DNA of 64,000 bases from Leptospira sp. 96542 (GCA_029310945.1 JARJFC010000001.1:1-64000), one strand, 5' to 3'; positions 19,394 to 29,572 are shown, counted from the stretch's first letter. Program-made: numbers and translations. Notes: a model not told the origin generated them from the sequence alone.

Positions 19394-19479
19394 ACCACCC
19401 TAGAGTTTCCATTGTAAAAACCGTAAGTACCTTCCATACTTACAATTGTTTTTACCCATTTCTTTGGGGTGGTTTTTTA
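19394..19479 (+). terminator. three-tier hairpin terminator or structured RNA
   Basis: Three nested perfect stems are visible: ACCACCC (19394-19400) with GGGTGGT (19467-19473); GTAAAAAC (19414-19421) with GTTTTTAC (19448-19455); and GTAAGTA (19423-19429) with TACTTAC (19437-19443) around a 7-nt loop. A run of six T follows. It begins 7 bp after the 70-aa gene and must terminate it. At about 80 nt it is far longer than a normal terminator, so an mRNA stability or small-RNA role is possible. Confidence 0.75.
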
Positions 19480-19612
19480 TGTTTCTTTTTTTAATTCCTA
19501 ATACGCAAAGACACCGATATCTCTTCAATACCTCGAACAAATTTCTCTTTTTCCCTTTCGTAGTTTCCCCAAATAGAGGATTCATGGGGATTGTCCAGAA
19601 AAAGAATCATGC

Positions 19613-19652
19613 TTTACATTTATATACTACTCATATATATAGTATATATGAG
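19613..19652 (+). promoter_or_regulatory. promoter with palindromic operator for the PolB cassette
   Basis: TTTACA (19613-19618), exactly 17 nt, then TATATA (19636-19641): a near-ideal housekeeping promoter. The -10 lies within a 23-bp near-perfect palindrome (19630-19652) with 10-bp arms CTCATATATA and TATATATGAG. A second overlapping inverted repeat pairs TATATACTA (19621-19629) with TAGTATATA (19640-19648). The arrangement looks like a repressor site blocking the promoter. It does not match the TTTG-N5-CAAA box I recall for Leptospira LexA, so another repressor is implied. Confidence 0.55.
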
Positions 19653-19680
19653 TCTACCCACAACCAATGTCCACGAGCCA

Positions 19681-20235
19681 ATGCGTTACTGGAATCGAAG
19701 GGATCTCTCCCTACTCACAGGAGACAGGGGAATGTACAAACTTGCCATTGGTTGGCAATTTGCCCTCGCCAACTCAGGTTTCAAAATTTTTAATTTAGAC
19801 TGCGCCATTCGTTTTAATCCCTTTATCATCACAAGCGAAACCAGAAAAAACAATTTAATGCCTGAGCCTATCCTGGAACAAATTTTAATCCAAAGGGCTT
19901 TCACTCCTTATCAAATTTTGGACTCATTACAAACGATTTTGCATTCAAACGAAAAAAACACAATTTACTTCCTTCTATCTCCCACCAAACAATTTTTAGA
20001 TGCCGATGTCAAAGAAGACGAAGGTCTTTATTTATTACATAAAATGTTAAATATTCTAAAGGAATACCCAAAATACAATCGTCCACTTCTCATCGTTGAA
20101 TCCTGGACATACAAACATAAAAATTTTCAAATCTTTTTTCCCAAACTACTCAGAATGGCGGAAAACTTATGGGAATTGCAAGTTGAAAATGGTCTTTCTC
20201 AAATCAAAACCAGAAAAAGAAGTCTTCTTAGGTAA
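19681..20235 (+). CDS. RecA/Rad51-fold protein with degenerate P-loop (ImuA-like)
   Basis: First gene of the polymerase cassette, 184 aa from the ATG at 19681. The pattern is that of a RecA-type ATPase core with the Walker A motif ruined: strand LSLLTG, then DRGMYK where GxxxxGKT should be, then helix LAIGWQFALANSG and strand FKIFNLDCAIRFNP. LIQRAFTPYQILDSL (about residue 70) resembles the Rad51/RadA segment before Walker B. Later strands are TIYFLLSP and PLLIVES. ATP hydrolysis is unlikely. The frame is open to 19591, but its first 19-30 codons would lie on the promoter. Other possible starts are 19648 and 19732. The 80-aa gene follows after 5 bp. Confidence 0.7.
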   Translation: MRYWNRRDLSLLTGDRGMYKLAIGWQFALANSGFKIFNLDCAIRFNPFIITSETRKNNLMPEPILEQILIQRAFTPYQILDSLQTILHSNEKNTIYFLLSPTKQFLDADVKEDEGLYLLHKMLNILKEYPKYNRPLLIVESWTYKHKNFQIFFPKLLRMAENLWELQVENGLSQIKTRKRSLLR

Positions 20236-20240
20236 ACAAA

Positions 20241-20483
20241 ATGGGCAGAACGATATCTCCTTATTCCAGACAAATTTTACAGATTGAGGATTCTCTTTCA
20301 GAGTTTCGCAGAGCACTCCGAAAATCCGATAAACTCATATTTGATGATCTAATGCGTAATGCAAAGTTGCAAGTCCAAGCAGGTGTGATGGCAGCACACC
20401 CCTATCCAATTGATTCAATGTTACTCACAATGATGATTGAATTGAAAAAAGAAATTTCAGAATTAAAATCCAAAATGAAATAA
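20241..20483 (+). CDS. 80-aa cassette protein, helical
   Basis: Middle gene of the cassette, predicted all helical. It starts MGRTISPYSRQILQIEDSL and continues EFRRALRKSDKLIFDDLM; it ends with the coiled segment MMIELKKEISELKSK. From memory it resembles a family of small proteins with an MGRT start and an FR-ALR-D-FD-LM core that is common in haloarchaea and scattered in bacteria. I cannot confirm this without a search. Its position between the RecA-like protein and PolB, with gaps of 5 and 8 bp, suggests it bridges or regulates the two. No enzymatic motif is visible. Confidence 0.78.
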   Translation: MGRTISPYSRQILQIEDSLSEFRRALRKSDKLIFDDLMRNAKLQVQAGVMAAHPYPIDSMLLTMMIELKKEISELKSKMK

Positions 20484-20491
20484 AAACCATC

Positions 20492-22780
20492 ATGCCAAAC
20501 TTCCGTGGATATTTATTTGATATATACCATACGGAAAACAAAATATTTCTTTGGGTAAAAAGCGAAGATGGGGAAACCAAACTATTCTACGACCACCACC
20601 ACCCAATAATATACATAAGAGCAGACACCGACATATACAAAAGGCTTGTTAAACGATTTTATGAACTTGATGCACTACTTGAAATCCCAAAAATCGAACA
20701 AAAAAGATTATTTTATGAAAACAAATTCGTATCTGTTTTAAAACTTGTCATATCAAAACCAAGTTTACTTCCTAAAATCACAAACAATCTTTTTAAACTT
20801 TATGGAAAGTATGATATATACCATTCAGATGTTGAAGTTACAACCAGTTACATGATCGAAAAAGAAATTTTCCCATTGGTTGATTTAACAATAGAATACG
20901 AAAAAACTGGAATAGAAAATAAAGTTTTAAATTCAAATACACATTCAAAAATTTCGGATTTGGAGTATTCCATCCCTGAGTTTAACTTTTTAAGTTTAGA
21001 ATTGGAAAAAAGCCACAGAATCCCCATTATAGACAATAATTTACTGATCAAAACAAAATCAGAAACATACAAATTGCCTGGCAAAGATCCCATCCAACTC
21101 ATCCACAGCCTAAACCAAATATTAAAAATAGAAGATCCCGATATCATACTATCATCTTACGGAGACCAGGTGATCTTTCCATTTTTATTTTTAGTCTCCC
21201 AAAAAAACAAAATCAAAAACGAATTGGATAGAGACAAAATTAGTACAATCAAACGGGTGATCAAAACGGAGGGAACTAGTTTTAACACATACGGAACCAT
21301 TGTTTACCGAGCACCATCCTATCCATTATTTGGGAGGTGGCATATCGATTCAAAAAATAGTTTTGTATTTAAAGAATCAGATCTATTTGGAATCATCGAA
21401 TTGTCTCGTATATCCAGGTTACCCATTCAAAAAATGACGAGGGCGTCCACAGGCAAAGCTTTGACCTATATAGAAGTGGATGTTGCCTTAAAGTTAAAAT
21501 ACCTTGTTCCTTGGCAAAAAAGTGCTGTTGAATCACCGAAAACCGCACTTGAACTACTCATCTCAGATCGAGGTGGGCTCGTTTTCCAACCCGATATTTC
21601 CTCTGGTATTTCCATGGAAAATGTTGCCCAACTTGATTTTGCTCAAATGTATCCAACCATCATGGTTTTGCACAATATATCACCAGAAACCGTCAATTGT
21701 TTATGTTGTGTAGATGACCCTGAGGTTCCACTAGTTCCAAGGTTAGGTTATCGAATTTGCAATAAACGAAAAGGAATTGTTTCGGAAGCCCTCGCCCATG
21801 TTTTGGAAAGAAGATCCCATTATAAAAAGAAGAAAAAAGAAACTGAGGGAATAGAATACGAATCATACAACCAAAAACAAGCCAGCCTAAAATGGATGCT
21901 CGTAACATCATTTGGCTATTTGGGTTATCGAAATGCGAAGTTTGGAAAATTAGAAAGCCACGAAGCAGTCAGTGCTTTCGGTAGGGATAAAATTTTAACA
22001 GCGAAAGAAATAGCAGAGGATCATGGTTATGATCTTGTTCATGCAATCACAGACAGTATATTTATCAAAAAATCAAATAATGAAAAAATTTCGGAAGAAG
22101 AATTGAAAAATTTATGCTTAGAAATTCAAAATAAAACACTCATCAAAATGGAAATCGAAGGTATTTATTCTTGGTTGGTTTTTCCTACATCCACCAGAGA
22201 CAATAAAATGCCAGTTGCGAATCGTTATATGGGAAAATTTACCACAGGAGAATTTAAATCGAGAGCCATTGTTTCCCGTAGAAAGGACGTTCCTATTTAT
22301 ATAAAAAAAGCACAATTGAAGATGCTTGAATGGATGCAAAAATTTGACTCATTGGAACTGTTAAAATCAAATGAAAAAAAAATATTAGATATCCATTCAT
22401 TTTTCGATACAAAAATCAAAAACGAAGAAGTGCCATGGGAAGAGTTATTGATTCAAAAATCGACCTCTCAAGACCCAGAAGATTACCAAGTAGACGGAGC
22501 CACATCACTTTCGTTAAAAGAGCTAACAGAAATGGGAATCCAAGTGCAGGCAGGTGAAAAAATCAGATACCTTGTGGTCAAACAAAAATCAAAATCCAAA
22601 GACAAACGATACAAGACAGAAGAAAGTATCCAAAAGCAAAAAAATAATAAAATCATCCAATACGATGTAGAATATTATAGAAAACTTTTATTGTCTAGTT
22701 TCAAAGAAATTTGGATGGGTTTTGCTAGTTTTGAATCATTTGAGGATCTTATCAGTAACGAACAAAAACTCCCGTTCTAA
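20492..22780 (+). CDS. family-B DNA polymerase with degenerate exonuclease domain
   Basis: A 762-aa DNA polymerase of the archaeal/PolB type. Motif A is DFAQMYPTI at about residue 383. Motif B is KWMLVTSFGYLGYRNAKFG at about 466. Motif C is HAITDSIFIKK at about 520: the usual DTDS has its first Asp replaced by Ile, while the second, metal-binding Asp is kept. In the 3'-5' exonuclease region, the ExoI motif FDIET reads LSLELEKS (about 168) and ExoII reads SSYGDQVIFPF, so proofreading is probably lost. This predicts an error-prone or lesion-bypass polymerase. Co-transcribed with the RecA-like and 80-aa genes; its end overlaps the convergent lipoprotein gene by 4 bp. Confidence 0.93.
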   Translation: MPNFRGYLFDIYHTENKIFLWVKSEDGETKLFYDHHHPIIYIRADTDIYKRLVKRFYELDALLEIPKIEQKRLFYENKFVSVLKLVISKPSLLPKITNNLFKLYGKYDIYHSDVEVTTSYMIEKEIFPLVDLTIEYEKTGIENKVLNSNTHSKISDLEYSIPEFNFLSLELEKSHRIPIIDNNLLIKTKSETYKLPGKDPIQLIHSLNQILKIEDPDIILSSYGDQVIFPFLFLVSQKNKIKNELDRDKISTIKRVIKTEGTSFNTYGTIVYRAPSYPLFGRWHIDSKNSFVFKESDLFGIIELSRISRLPIQKMTRASTGKALTYIEVDVALKLKYLVPWQKSAVESPKTALELLISDRGGLVFQPDISSGISMENVAQLDFAQMYPTIMVLHNISPETVNCLCCVDDPEVPLVPRLGYRICNKRKGIVSEALAHVLERRSHYKKKKKETEGIEYESYNQKQASLKWMLVTSFGYLGYRNAKFGKLESHEAVSAFGRDKILTAKEIAEDHGYDLVHAITDSIFIKKSNNEKISEEELKNLCLEIQNKTLIKMEIEGIYSWLVFPTSTRDNKMPVANRYMGKFTTGEFKSRAIVSRRKDVPIYIKKAQLKMLEWMQKFDSLELLKSNEKKILDIHSFFDTKIKNEEVPWEELLIQKSTSQDPEDYQVDGATSLSLKELTEMGIQVQAGEKIRYLVVKQKSKSKDKRYKTEESIQKQKNNKIIQYDVEYYRKLLLSSFKEIWMGFASFESFEDLISNEQKLPF

Positions 22781-23364
22781 ATTGAATCCACATCATCATC
22801 CATAAGATCAAAAGTACTAAACCCCAAAATAAAGTCTGTGAATTCGCTCAAATTGAATCCCGCACGAACTCCTAGATATAAACCCAAAGATACTTCAAAA
22901 TTAACGGGGTTTTCACAGTATCCCTTTCCATTTTGTTTTTTGCCAGTATAACTCACAAGAAAAAGCACGTTGGATGCATCGTATGATTTATCACGGCTTC
23001 GTCTGGTGTCAGGATACAAAGCTCTATGTTGGTTCGAGTTGATCACTAAAAATGAATTTCCCATTTGGTTTGTGATGGCATCACTCGATTTTTGTCCAAA
23101 AATCTCCATCCTACCAGAACCACCAGCTTGGTATAAACCGTAGTGACCATTGCGCATTCCAAAACCCTTCGCATCTTGGTTGAATTGTAAACCACCGCCC
23201 AAACACCACAACCATACACCCGCACCATAATGATCGGATTCCAAACCAATTGTAAATGAATCACCGAAGTCAACTGCACGATTTTTAGCATAATTACCAA
23301 TGGATTGGCAATGGGCAAAAACGAAGAGAATGATCAAAGAACACAATCTATAAAAATATTTCAT
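22777..23364 (-). CDS. lipoprotein, function unknown
   Basis: A 195-aa predicted lipoprotein. The signal peptide ends VFAH-C with Cys19 as the lipidated residue. The mature part is rich in Gly and aromatic residues (GAGVWLWCLGGGLQF, VSLGLYLGVRAGFNLSEF), suggesting an outer-membrane-associated beta-sheet protein. I recognise no named family. The C-terminus is acidic (LMDDDVDSI). It faces polB convergently with a 4-bp overlap. Confidence 0.75.
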   Translation of the reverse strand: MKYFYRLCSLIILFVFAHCQSIGNYAKNRAVDFGDSFTIGLESDHYGAGVWLWCLGGGLQFNQDAKGFGMRNGHYGLYQAGGSGRMEIFGQKSSDAITNQMGNSFLVINSNQHRALYPDTRRSRDKSYDASNVLFLVSYTGKKQNGKGYCENPVNFEVSLGLYLGVRAGFNLSEFTDFILGFSTFDLMDDDVDSI

Positions 23365-23438
23365 GAAACAAACAAAGGTTCAAAAATAAAAAAGTTTTGT
23401 CCAGAAAAGAAACAAAAATCCTATTTATTATTGGTTCA

Positions 23439-23454
23439 CCTAGCATAGGCTAGG
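23439..23454. repeat. small perfect hairpin at the end of the gamma-carbonic anhydrase gene
   Basis: CCTAGC-ATAG-GCTAGG forms a 6-bp stem with a 4-nt loop and covers the stop codon of the minus-strand gene. No T-run follows on either strand, so it may act in RNA stability rather than termination. Confidence 0.3.
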
Positions 23455-23980
23455 AGGATATACCCCCAATCCCTTCCTTGCGGTAGTTCTCTTTGTACTT
23501 TGTGTAATTATTTGCAGTGCGGGTGATGATCTCTCGGTCCTTGTCTGTAATGTCTCTGATGATTTTGGCAGGGCTACCCATCACTAGAACTCCTGGAGGG
23601 ATTTTTTTACCAGGAGGGATAAGACTCCCCGCTCCCACAAAACTCCATTCCCCGATCTCCACATCGTCCATGAGCATAGCTCCCATCCCCACAAAACTAT
23701 GATCGCGGAGAGTACAACCATGGATGGTGGCATGGTGGCCTATGGATACATAATCCCCAATAAAAACGGGGTAAAGATCACGGGCAACATGGACAAGTGT
23801 CATGTCCTGGATGTTCACATATTTGCCAATTGTGATGGAATTGACATCGCCACGGAGCACACATTGGAACCAGATGGAAGACTCCTCACCAATCGTCACT
23901 TTGCCTAGAACATCGGCACTGGGTGCCACCCAAGCCGTCGGGTGAATTTGGGGGGAAATTCCTTGGAAACTTTGGATCAT
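23450..23980 (-). CDS. gamma-class carbonic anhydrase-like protein
   Basis: A 176-aa left-handed beta-helix protein built from hexapeptide repeats ([34 protein letters not shown]). The histidines expected to bind the catalytic metal are present in LVHVA and [11 protein letters not shown]. Gamma-CA family members hydrate CO2 or are inactive trimer scaffolds; enough ligands remain for activity here. Length is normal for the YrdA/PaaY-like branch. Transcribed alone and divergent from sucB, 154 bp apart. Confidence 0.9.
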   Translation of the reverse strand: MIQSFQGISPQIHPTAWVAPSADVLGKVTIGEESSIWFQCVLRGDVNSITIGKYVNIQDMTLVHVARDLYPVFIGDYVSIGHHATIHGCTLRDHSFVGMGAMLMDDVEIGEWSFVGAGSLIPPGKKIPPGVLVMGSPAKIIRDITDKDREIITRTANNYTKYKENYRKEGIGGISS

Positions 23981-24134
23981 ACGTGTAAATCACAAGAGAG
24001 AACCTGAAACTCAAGTCTTTTCGTTTTTTTAATTGCGTTTTTACCTTCCGACAGGTTACGGTAGTCTTAGATTCGATGGGAATCCCAATCCTCACAACGC
24101 TATCTTTCGCAAAATCCCTGTATAGGAATACCGC

Positions 24135-25358
24135 ATGCCAATAGAAATCAAAGTTCCCGAAATGGGAGAATCCGTAACCGAAGCCACTATCAGTGCTTGG
24201 ACAAAAAAAGAAGGGGACGCAGTCAAAACCGACGAAGTCCTTGCTATCCTCGAAACAGACAAGGTGTCTTTAGAGATCCCGTCTCCTGTAACGGGAGTTC
24301 TCAAATCCATCGCCAAAAATGTGGGGGATGTGGTTCATGTACGAGACGTACTCGGTTCCATTGAAGAAGGTGCGGTGGCAGCCGTTACCGCAAGTACCCC
24401 AGCTCCCGCAAAACAAGAAGCAGTTGCAACGGCACCAAATAATGGAAAAATCAATGATGAACTCCCACCAGCCGTCCGCAAGATGGTGGAAGAAAACAAA
24501 CTTGATATCACAAAAATTGCAGGCACAGGCCGAAACGGCCAAATCACCAAAGAGGACGTAGTGCTTTTTATGGAGAAAGGTAGTGCTTCTACAGGGGCTC
24601 CTAAACAAACACCAAGCCCTGAAATTCCGAAAGCAGTTGTCCAAAACACAAATGCTGGACCAAGGGAAACGGTGGTGCCAATGACGAAACTCCGTCAAAC
24701 CATCGCTAGCCGACTTGTTCAGGCACAACATACAGCTGCCATTCTTACTACTTTCAACGAAGTGGATATGAGCCCCATCATGGAACTCCGCTCCAAATAC
24801 AAAGATAAGTTCAAAGACACGCATGGTGTGGGTCTTGGGTTTATGTCTTTGTTCACAAAGGCAGTTGTGGCCGCACTGAAAACCTACCCTGCCATCAATG
24901 CAGAAATCAGAGGGACAGACATTGTTTATAAAAACTACTACGACATAGGAGTTGCTGTTGGTGGTCCGAAAGGCCTCGTGGTTCCGATTGTCAGAAGCGC
25001 AGACCTACTCAGTTTTGCAGGCATCGAACAAGAAATCGCAAGGCTTGCAGGCAAAGTGAAGGACGGAAAGATTTCTTTGGAAGATATGGAAGGAGGAACG
25101 TTCTCTATCTCCAACGGTGGTGTGTATGGATCAATGATGTCAACTCCCATCCTCAACCCTCCTCAATCAGGAATTTTGGGAATGCACAATATCGTCAAAC
25201 GAGCTGTAGTTGTGAACGACCAAATTGTAATCCGACCGATGATGTATTTAGCTCTCTCTTACGACCACAGAATTGTGGATGGAAAGGAAGCTGTACAATT
25301 TCTCGTCAAAATTAAAGAAATGGTAGAGGATCCAGCAAGACTCCTCTTTGAAGTATAA
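24135..25358 (+). CDS. sucB: 2-oxoglutarate dehydrogenase E2, dihydrolipoyl succinyltransferase
   Basis: Transfers the succinyl group from E1 to CoA in the 2-oxoglutarate dehydrogenase complex of the TCA cycle. The 407 aa show a lipoyl domain (1-75) with Lys43 in [12 protein letters not shown] as the lipoylated residue. An Ala/Pro linker follows, then a peripheral subunit-binding domain (about 112-150, [19 protein letters not shown]). The catalytic domain carries the active-site [13 protein letters not shown] near the C-terminus. First of three co-directional genes; lpd begins 7 bp downstream. Confidence 0.96.
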   Translation: MPIEIKVPEMGESVTEATISAWTKKEGDAVKTDEVLAILETDKVSLEIPSPVTGVLKSIAKNVGDVVHVRDVLGSIEEGAVAAVTASTPAPAKQEAVATAPNNGKINDELPPAVRKMVEENKLDITKIAGTGRNGQITKEDVVLFMEKGSASTGAPKQTPSPEIPKAVVQNTNAGPRETVVPMTKLRQTIASRLVQAQHTAAILTTFNEVDMSPIMELRSKYKDKFKDTHGVGLGFMSLFTKAVVAALKTYPAINAEIRGTDIVYKNYYDIGVAVGGPKGLVVPIVRSADLLSFAGIEQEIARLAGKVKDGKISLEDMEGGTFSISNGGVYGSMMSTPILNPPQSGILGMHNIVKRAVVVNDQIVIRPMMYLALSYDHRIVDGKEAVQFLVKIKEMVEDPARLLFEV

Positions 25359-25365
25359 GGAAATT

Positions 25366-26772
25366 ATGGAAAATTACGATGTCATCGTCATCGGGGCAGG
25401 ACCTGGTGGGTATGTTGCGGCCATTCGCGCCGCACAACTTGGCAAAAAAGTTGCCATCATTGAAAAGAGAAAAACATTGGGAGGCACTTGCCTCAACGTA
25501 GGTTGTATTCCATCGAAAGCACTTTTGGATTCTTCAGAAGAGTATCACAAAACAAAACACAAACTCGCAGACCATGGAATTACGGTTAAGGATGTCAAAA
25601 TCGACATAGCCAAAATGATGGCACGTAAAGACAAAGTGGTGGGTGAAGTGACATCAGGTGTAGATTACCTGATGAAAAAAAACAAAATCACCCGGTATTT
25701 GGGTCATGCGAGTTTCGTATCCAAAACAGAAATTAGCATCACATCCGAAGACGGAAAAAAAGAAACCATCTCTGGTACAAATACCATCATCGCCACAGGT
25801 TCCACTCCCATTGAAATCCCCCCACTCCCTGTGGATGGGAAAAACATCATCACCTCAGACCACGCCATTGCTTTGGATTCTGTGCCAGACCACCTCATCA
25901 TCGTGGGCGCTGGCGTCATAGGGCTTGAACTTGGGTCGGTATGGCTTAGGCTCGGAGCCAAGGTAACGGTTGTGGAACTCATGCCAAGGTTACTCGGAAC
26001 AGCCGACGGGGCCATGGCAAGCCTCGCAGAACGTTTGTTAAAAAGCCAAGGGATCGAATTTTTATTTGAAACCAAAGTGCTTGGTGCAAAAACCAAGGGT
26101 AAAAAAGTAGAAGTCGAAATCGAAGGCAAAGACGGCAAAAAATCCACCCTCGAAGGCGACAAAGTCCTCGTTTCCATTGGCCGCAGACCCAATACAGATT
26201 CACTCGGTGCAAAAGAAATTGGTGTCGAATTCACTGACCGTGGCCGCATCAAAGTGAAACCCAATCATTTCCAAACCAACATTCCCAATGTTTATGCGAT
26301 TGGGGATGTGGTGGACGGACCTATGCTTGCCCACAAAGCCGAAGACGAAGGCATAGCCTGTGCGGAACTCATTTGTGGGAAGTATGGCCATGTGAACTAC
26401 AAAGCCATTCCTTGGATCGTTTATACTTGGCCAGAAATTGCTTGGGTGGGTCAGGGCGAAGAAGAACTAAAAAGCCAAGGCATAGAATACAAAGTTGGGA
26501 AGTATATGTTCAAACCCAATGCCCGCGCCAAAGCCATGAACGAAACCGAAGGCCAAGTGAAGGTGATTGCGGATAAAAAAACCGATAAACTTTTGGGTGT
26601 ATACATCATTGGACCTCGTGCGAGCGACATGATTGCCGAAGCAGCCGTGGCCTTTGAATTTGGTGCCAGTGCGGAAGACATTGCTCGTTCCACACATGCC
26701 CACCCCACTCTCTCTGAAGTGATGAGAGAGGCCGCTATGGATGCCGACGCAAAATGGTCCATCCACTCGTAA
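25366..26772 (+). CDS. lpdA: dihydrolipoyl dehydrogenase (E3)
   Basis: Reoxidises dihydrolipoamide on E2, passing electrons via FAD to NAD+. The protein is 468 aa. The FAD motif [14 protein letters not shown] lies at the N-terminus, the redox disulfide is Cys42-Cys47 in [13 protein letters not shown], and the NAD motif is [17 protein letters not shown]. The C-terminal His-Glu pair is in [13 protein letters not shown]. The ATG at 25366 is preceded by AAGGA; the frame is open 18 nt further upstream. It lies between sucB and sucA, so it is dedicated to, or at least expressed with, the 2-oxoglutarate complex. Confidence 0.97.
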   Translation: MENYDVIVIGAGPGGYVAAIRAAQLGKKVAIIEKRKTLGGTCLNVGCIPSKALLDSSEEYHKTKHKLADHGITVKDVKIDIAKMMARKDKVVGEVTSGVDYLMKKNKITRYLGHASFVSKTEISITSEDGKKETISGTNTIIATGSTPIEIPPLPVDGKNIITSDHAIALDSVPDHLIIVGAGVIGLELGSVWLRLGAKVTVVELMPRLLGTADGAMASLAERLLKSQGIEFLFETKVLGAKTKGKKVEVEIEGKDGKKSTLEGDKVLVSIGRRPNTDSLGAKEIGVEFTDRGRIKVKPNHFQTNIPNVYAIGDVVDGPMLAHKAEDEGIACAELICGKYGHVNYKAIPWIVYTWPEIAWVGQGEEELKSQGIEYKVGKYMFKPNARAKAMNETEGQVKVIADKKTDKLLGVYIIGPRASDMIAEAAVAFEFGASAEDIARSTHAHPTLSEVMREAAMDADAKWSIHS

Positions 26773-26806
26773 TGATGACAGTGAATTGTTTCTTAGGGAG
26801 AAAACA

Positions 26807-29572
26807 ATGACAACAGACCAGATGATGAGTTTGTACGGTGATAACGTCGTACTTTTGGAAGAATACTATAAACAATACAAAGATGATCCCAATTCTTTAG
26901 AACCAGACTGGATCCATTTTTTCCAAGAACTCGATCGCAGTTCAATGGAGGTGGGTGTACTCGGAAATGGATTCAATGGAAATGGGTATGTCAACTACTC
27001 CTCCACTGAACACAGAAAGGATTCCTCCCTCAGTGATTTTGGTATCATCAACCTTCTCAATGCCTATAGAAGGCAAGGCCACCTTGCTGCAAACCTCGAC
27101 CCACTTGGAATCAACAAACCCAACCGTGAGTTCATCGATCTCAAAGTGGGTGCTCTCAAATCTTCTGATTTAGAAACAGAAGTGGATTCTGGTGTTGCGA
27201 ACCTAGGCAAAACAAAACTAAAAAATGTGATTGATTGGTTTGAAAAAACTTACTGCGGCTCCATTGGTTGCGAACACTACTACCTGGTAAATGACGAAGA
27301 ACGTGAGTGGTTACAAAACAGGATGGAGCCACTTGCAAATAACGAACCCATCCCCAAGAAGACCGCCTTACGCCTGTTTGAAAAACTTTACCAAGCGGAT
27401 AGTTTTGAAAACTTCCTCGCTAAAAAATTCGTGGGTAAAAAACGATTTTCCCTCGAAGGTGGAGAAACAATGATCCCTATGCTTGACACCCTTGTGGAAG
27501 AAGCAGGAGTTCATAAGATGGATGCCCTTGTCATTGGGATGGCACACCGTGGGCGTTTGAATGTTCTCGTCAATGTCATCCGTAAACCAGCAGGACTTAT
27601 CTTTGCTGAATTTGAAGAAAAACTAAACCCTGGCCAATTGGGTTATGCCGATGTGAAGTACCACCTCGGTTATTCGAATAATGTGATGACCCATTCGGGT
27701 AAGGAAGTGAAACTTTCTCTTGCCTTCAACCCCTCCCATTTGGAAGCCGTTGACCCCGTCATTTTTGGATCTGTGCGAGCCCGCCAAGAAATGGCAAAGG
27801 ATATGGATCGAAATAAATACATGCCTGTTGCCATCCATGGGGATGCTGCTTTTGCTGGGCAAGGGGTGGTGGCCGAAACTCTCAACATGATGAATTTGGA
27901 CGGCTACACCGTGGGTGGAACCTTTCATATCGTCATCAACAACCAAATTGGTTTCACTACTTTACCGAGCGAATCCAGATCCACACTTTATGCAACAGAT
28001 CTAGCCAAAGGTTTCCAGGTTCCAATATTTCATGTCAATGGAGACGACCCAGAAGCCACTTACAGAGTCACAAAACTTGCGTTAGAATACAGACAAAAAT
28101 TCAAAAAAGATGTAATCATTGATCTTATCTGTTACAGAAGGCTTGGTCATAATGAAACGGATGAACCAACATTCACACAACCACAGATGTATGATATCAT
28201 CAAAAAACATCCAAAAACTGTGACCCTTTATGAAGAGTCCTTACTCAAACGTGGTGATATCACAAAAGATGAAATCCAATTTATCAAGGATGGGATTTCA
28301 GAAGGGCTTGAACTTTCCTTCAAACAAGCAAAGGAAAAAGACACTCGCATCACAGTGGACACACTTGGTGGGGTTTGGTCAAAGTATTCCAAAGAACCAC
28401 TCGACTCCGATGTCCACACACAACTCCTGCAACAACAATTGGGTGGGATTGTAAAAACAGTAACAACCATCCCAGAAGGTTTTTCGGCCAATCCAAAACA
28501 TATTAAGGTTTTGGAAGACCGCCGCAAAATGGGTGCAGGAGAACTTCCGATCGATTGGGGTTTTGCAGAATCCTTATCTTTTGGTTCCATTTTGGAAAAT
28601 GGTTTCCCCATTCGTTTGGGTGGACAAGATGCACAACGGGGAACATTTTCACATAGACATGCTGTCCTTTCCGATACCAAAAACGGAAAAAAAATCACTC
28701 TTCTCAACCATATCAGCGACAAACAAGCAAAGATAGAAATTGTGAATTCATCATTGTCTGAATATTCCTGCCTTGGTTTTGAATATGGTTATTCACTTGC
28801 GGATCCGAGTAGCCTAGTCATCTGGGAAGCACAGTTTGGCGACTTCGCAAACAATGCCCAGGTAATTTTTGATCAGTTCATTTCTAGCTCAGAAATCAAA
28901 TGGCAAAGGATGAGTGGTCTTGTTTGTTTATTGCCACATGGTTATGAAGGTCAGGGTCCAGAACACTCTTCTGCAAGGCTTGAGCGTTTTTTACAACTCT
29001 GCGCTCTGGACAATATCCAGGTAGCAAACCTAACGACCCCTGCCCAGTACTTCCATATCCTCCGTAGACAAATTTTGCAGAGTTTCCGAAAACCCCTCAT
29101 CATCATGACACCCAAGTCGCTCCTCCGTTTGAAGGACGCAGCTTCGAGTCTTGATGAAATCACCACGGGGGCTTTCAAAAAAATTCTTCCAGACCCAACA
29201 GCGAATCCAGAAAAGGTCGAAAAACTTTTGTTTTGTTCTGGCAAAGTGTATTACGATTTGCGAAGGGCAATTGATGCACAAAAGCTAGAGAACGTAGCAG
29301 TCGTTCGGATCGAACAGCTTTATCCTTTCCCTGAACCCCATATCAGACAGATGATCACAAGTTATGGCAAATTGAAAAAGTTTGTATGGGTGCAGGAAGA
29401 ACCGAAAAACCAAGGTGCATGGTTTTTTGTCCGCGATCGGCTCGAAGCAGTGATGCCAGAAAACAAACGCCTGCACTATGCGGGAAGGTCTGAATTTCCG
29501 AGCCCAGCTTGCGGTCATGTGGTCACACACCTAAAAGAACAGGAAGACTTAGTTCGGGATGCTCTTAGCTGA
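26807..29572 (+). CDS. sucA: 2-oxoglutarate dehydrogenase E1
   Basis: Thiamine-diphosphate-dependent decarboxylation of 2-oxoglutarate with succinyl transfer to lipoyl-E2. The 921-aa protein has the typical N-terminal E2-binding segment ([20 protein letters not shown]). It also has the TPP-domain motifs [31 protein letters not shown] and NNQIGFTT, and the transketolase-like C-terminal half ([20 protein letters not shown]). The ATG at 26807 follows AGGGAGAA; the longer frame from 26741 would overlap lpdA. The operon order sucB-lpd-sucA differs from the common sucA-sucB. A strong terminator follows. Confidence 0.97.
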   Translation: MTTDQMMSLYGDNVVLLEEYYKQYKDDPNSLEPDWIHFFQELDRSSMEVGVLGNGFNGNGYVNYSSTEHRKDSSLSDFGIINLLNAYRRQGHLAANLDPLGINKPNREFIDLKVGALKSSDLETEVDSGVANLGKTKLKNVIDWFEKTYCGSIGCEHYYLVNDEEREWLQNRMEPLANNEPIPKKTALRLFEKLYQADSFENFLAKKFVGKKRFSLEGGETMIPMLDTLVEEAGVHKMDALVIGMAHRGRLNVLVNVIRKPAGLIFAEFEEKLNPGQLGYADVKYHLGYSNNVMTHSGKEVKLSLAFNPSHLEAVDPVIFGSVRARQEMAKDMDRNKYMPVAIHGDAAFAGQGVVAETLNMMNLDGYTVGGTFHIVINNQIGFTTLPSESRSTLYATDLAKGFQVPIFHVNGDDPEATYRVTKLALEYRQKFKKDVIIDLICYRRLGHNETDEPTFTQPQMYDIIKKHPKTVTLYEESLLKRGDITKDEIQFIKDGISEGLELSFKQAKEKDTRITVDTLGGVWSKYSKEPLDSDVHTQLLQQQLGGIVKTVTTIPEGFSANPKHIKVLEDRRKMGAGELPIDWGFAESLSFGSILENGFPIRLGGQDAQRGTFSHRHAVLSDTKNGKKITLLNHISDKQAKIEIVNSSLSEYSCLGFEYGYSLADPSSLVIWEAQFGDFANNAQVIFDQFISSSEIKWQRMSGLVCLLPHGYEGQGPEHSSARLERFLQLCALDNIQVANLTTPAQYFHILRRQILQSFRKPLIIMTPKSLLRLKDAASSLDEITTGAFKKILPDPTANPEKVEKLLFCSGKVYYDLRRAIDAQKLENVAVVRIEQLYPFPEPHIRQMITSYGKLKKFVWVQEEPKNQGAWFFVRDRLEAVMPENKRLHYAGRSEFPSPACGHVVTHLKEQEDLVRDALS

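Noticed and set aside
19591..19680. Upstream extension of the RecA-like protein by 30 codons
   Set aside because: The extra residues (YIYILLIYIVY) are a translation of the TATATA promoter and palindrome, so they are more likely regulatory DNA than a membrane anchor.
19175..22780. Prophage origin for the polymerase cassette
   Set aside because: No integrase, capsid, terminase, lysis or repeat boundaries are visible, and flanking genes are ordinary chromosomal genes in similar base composition.
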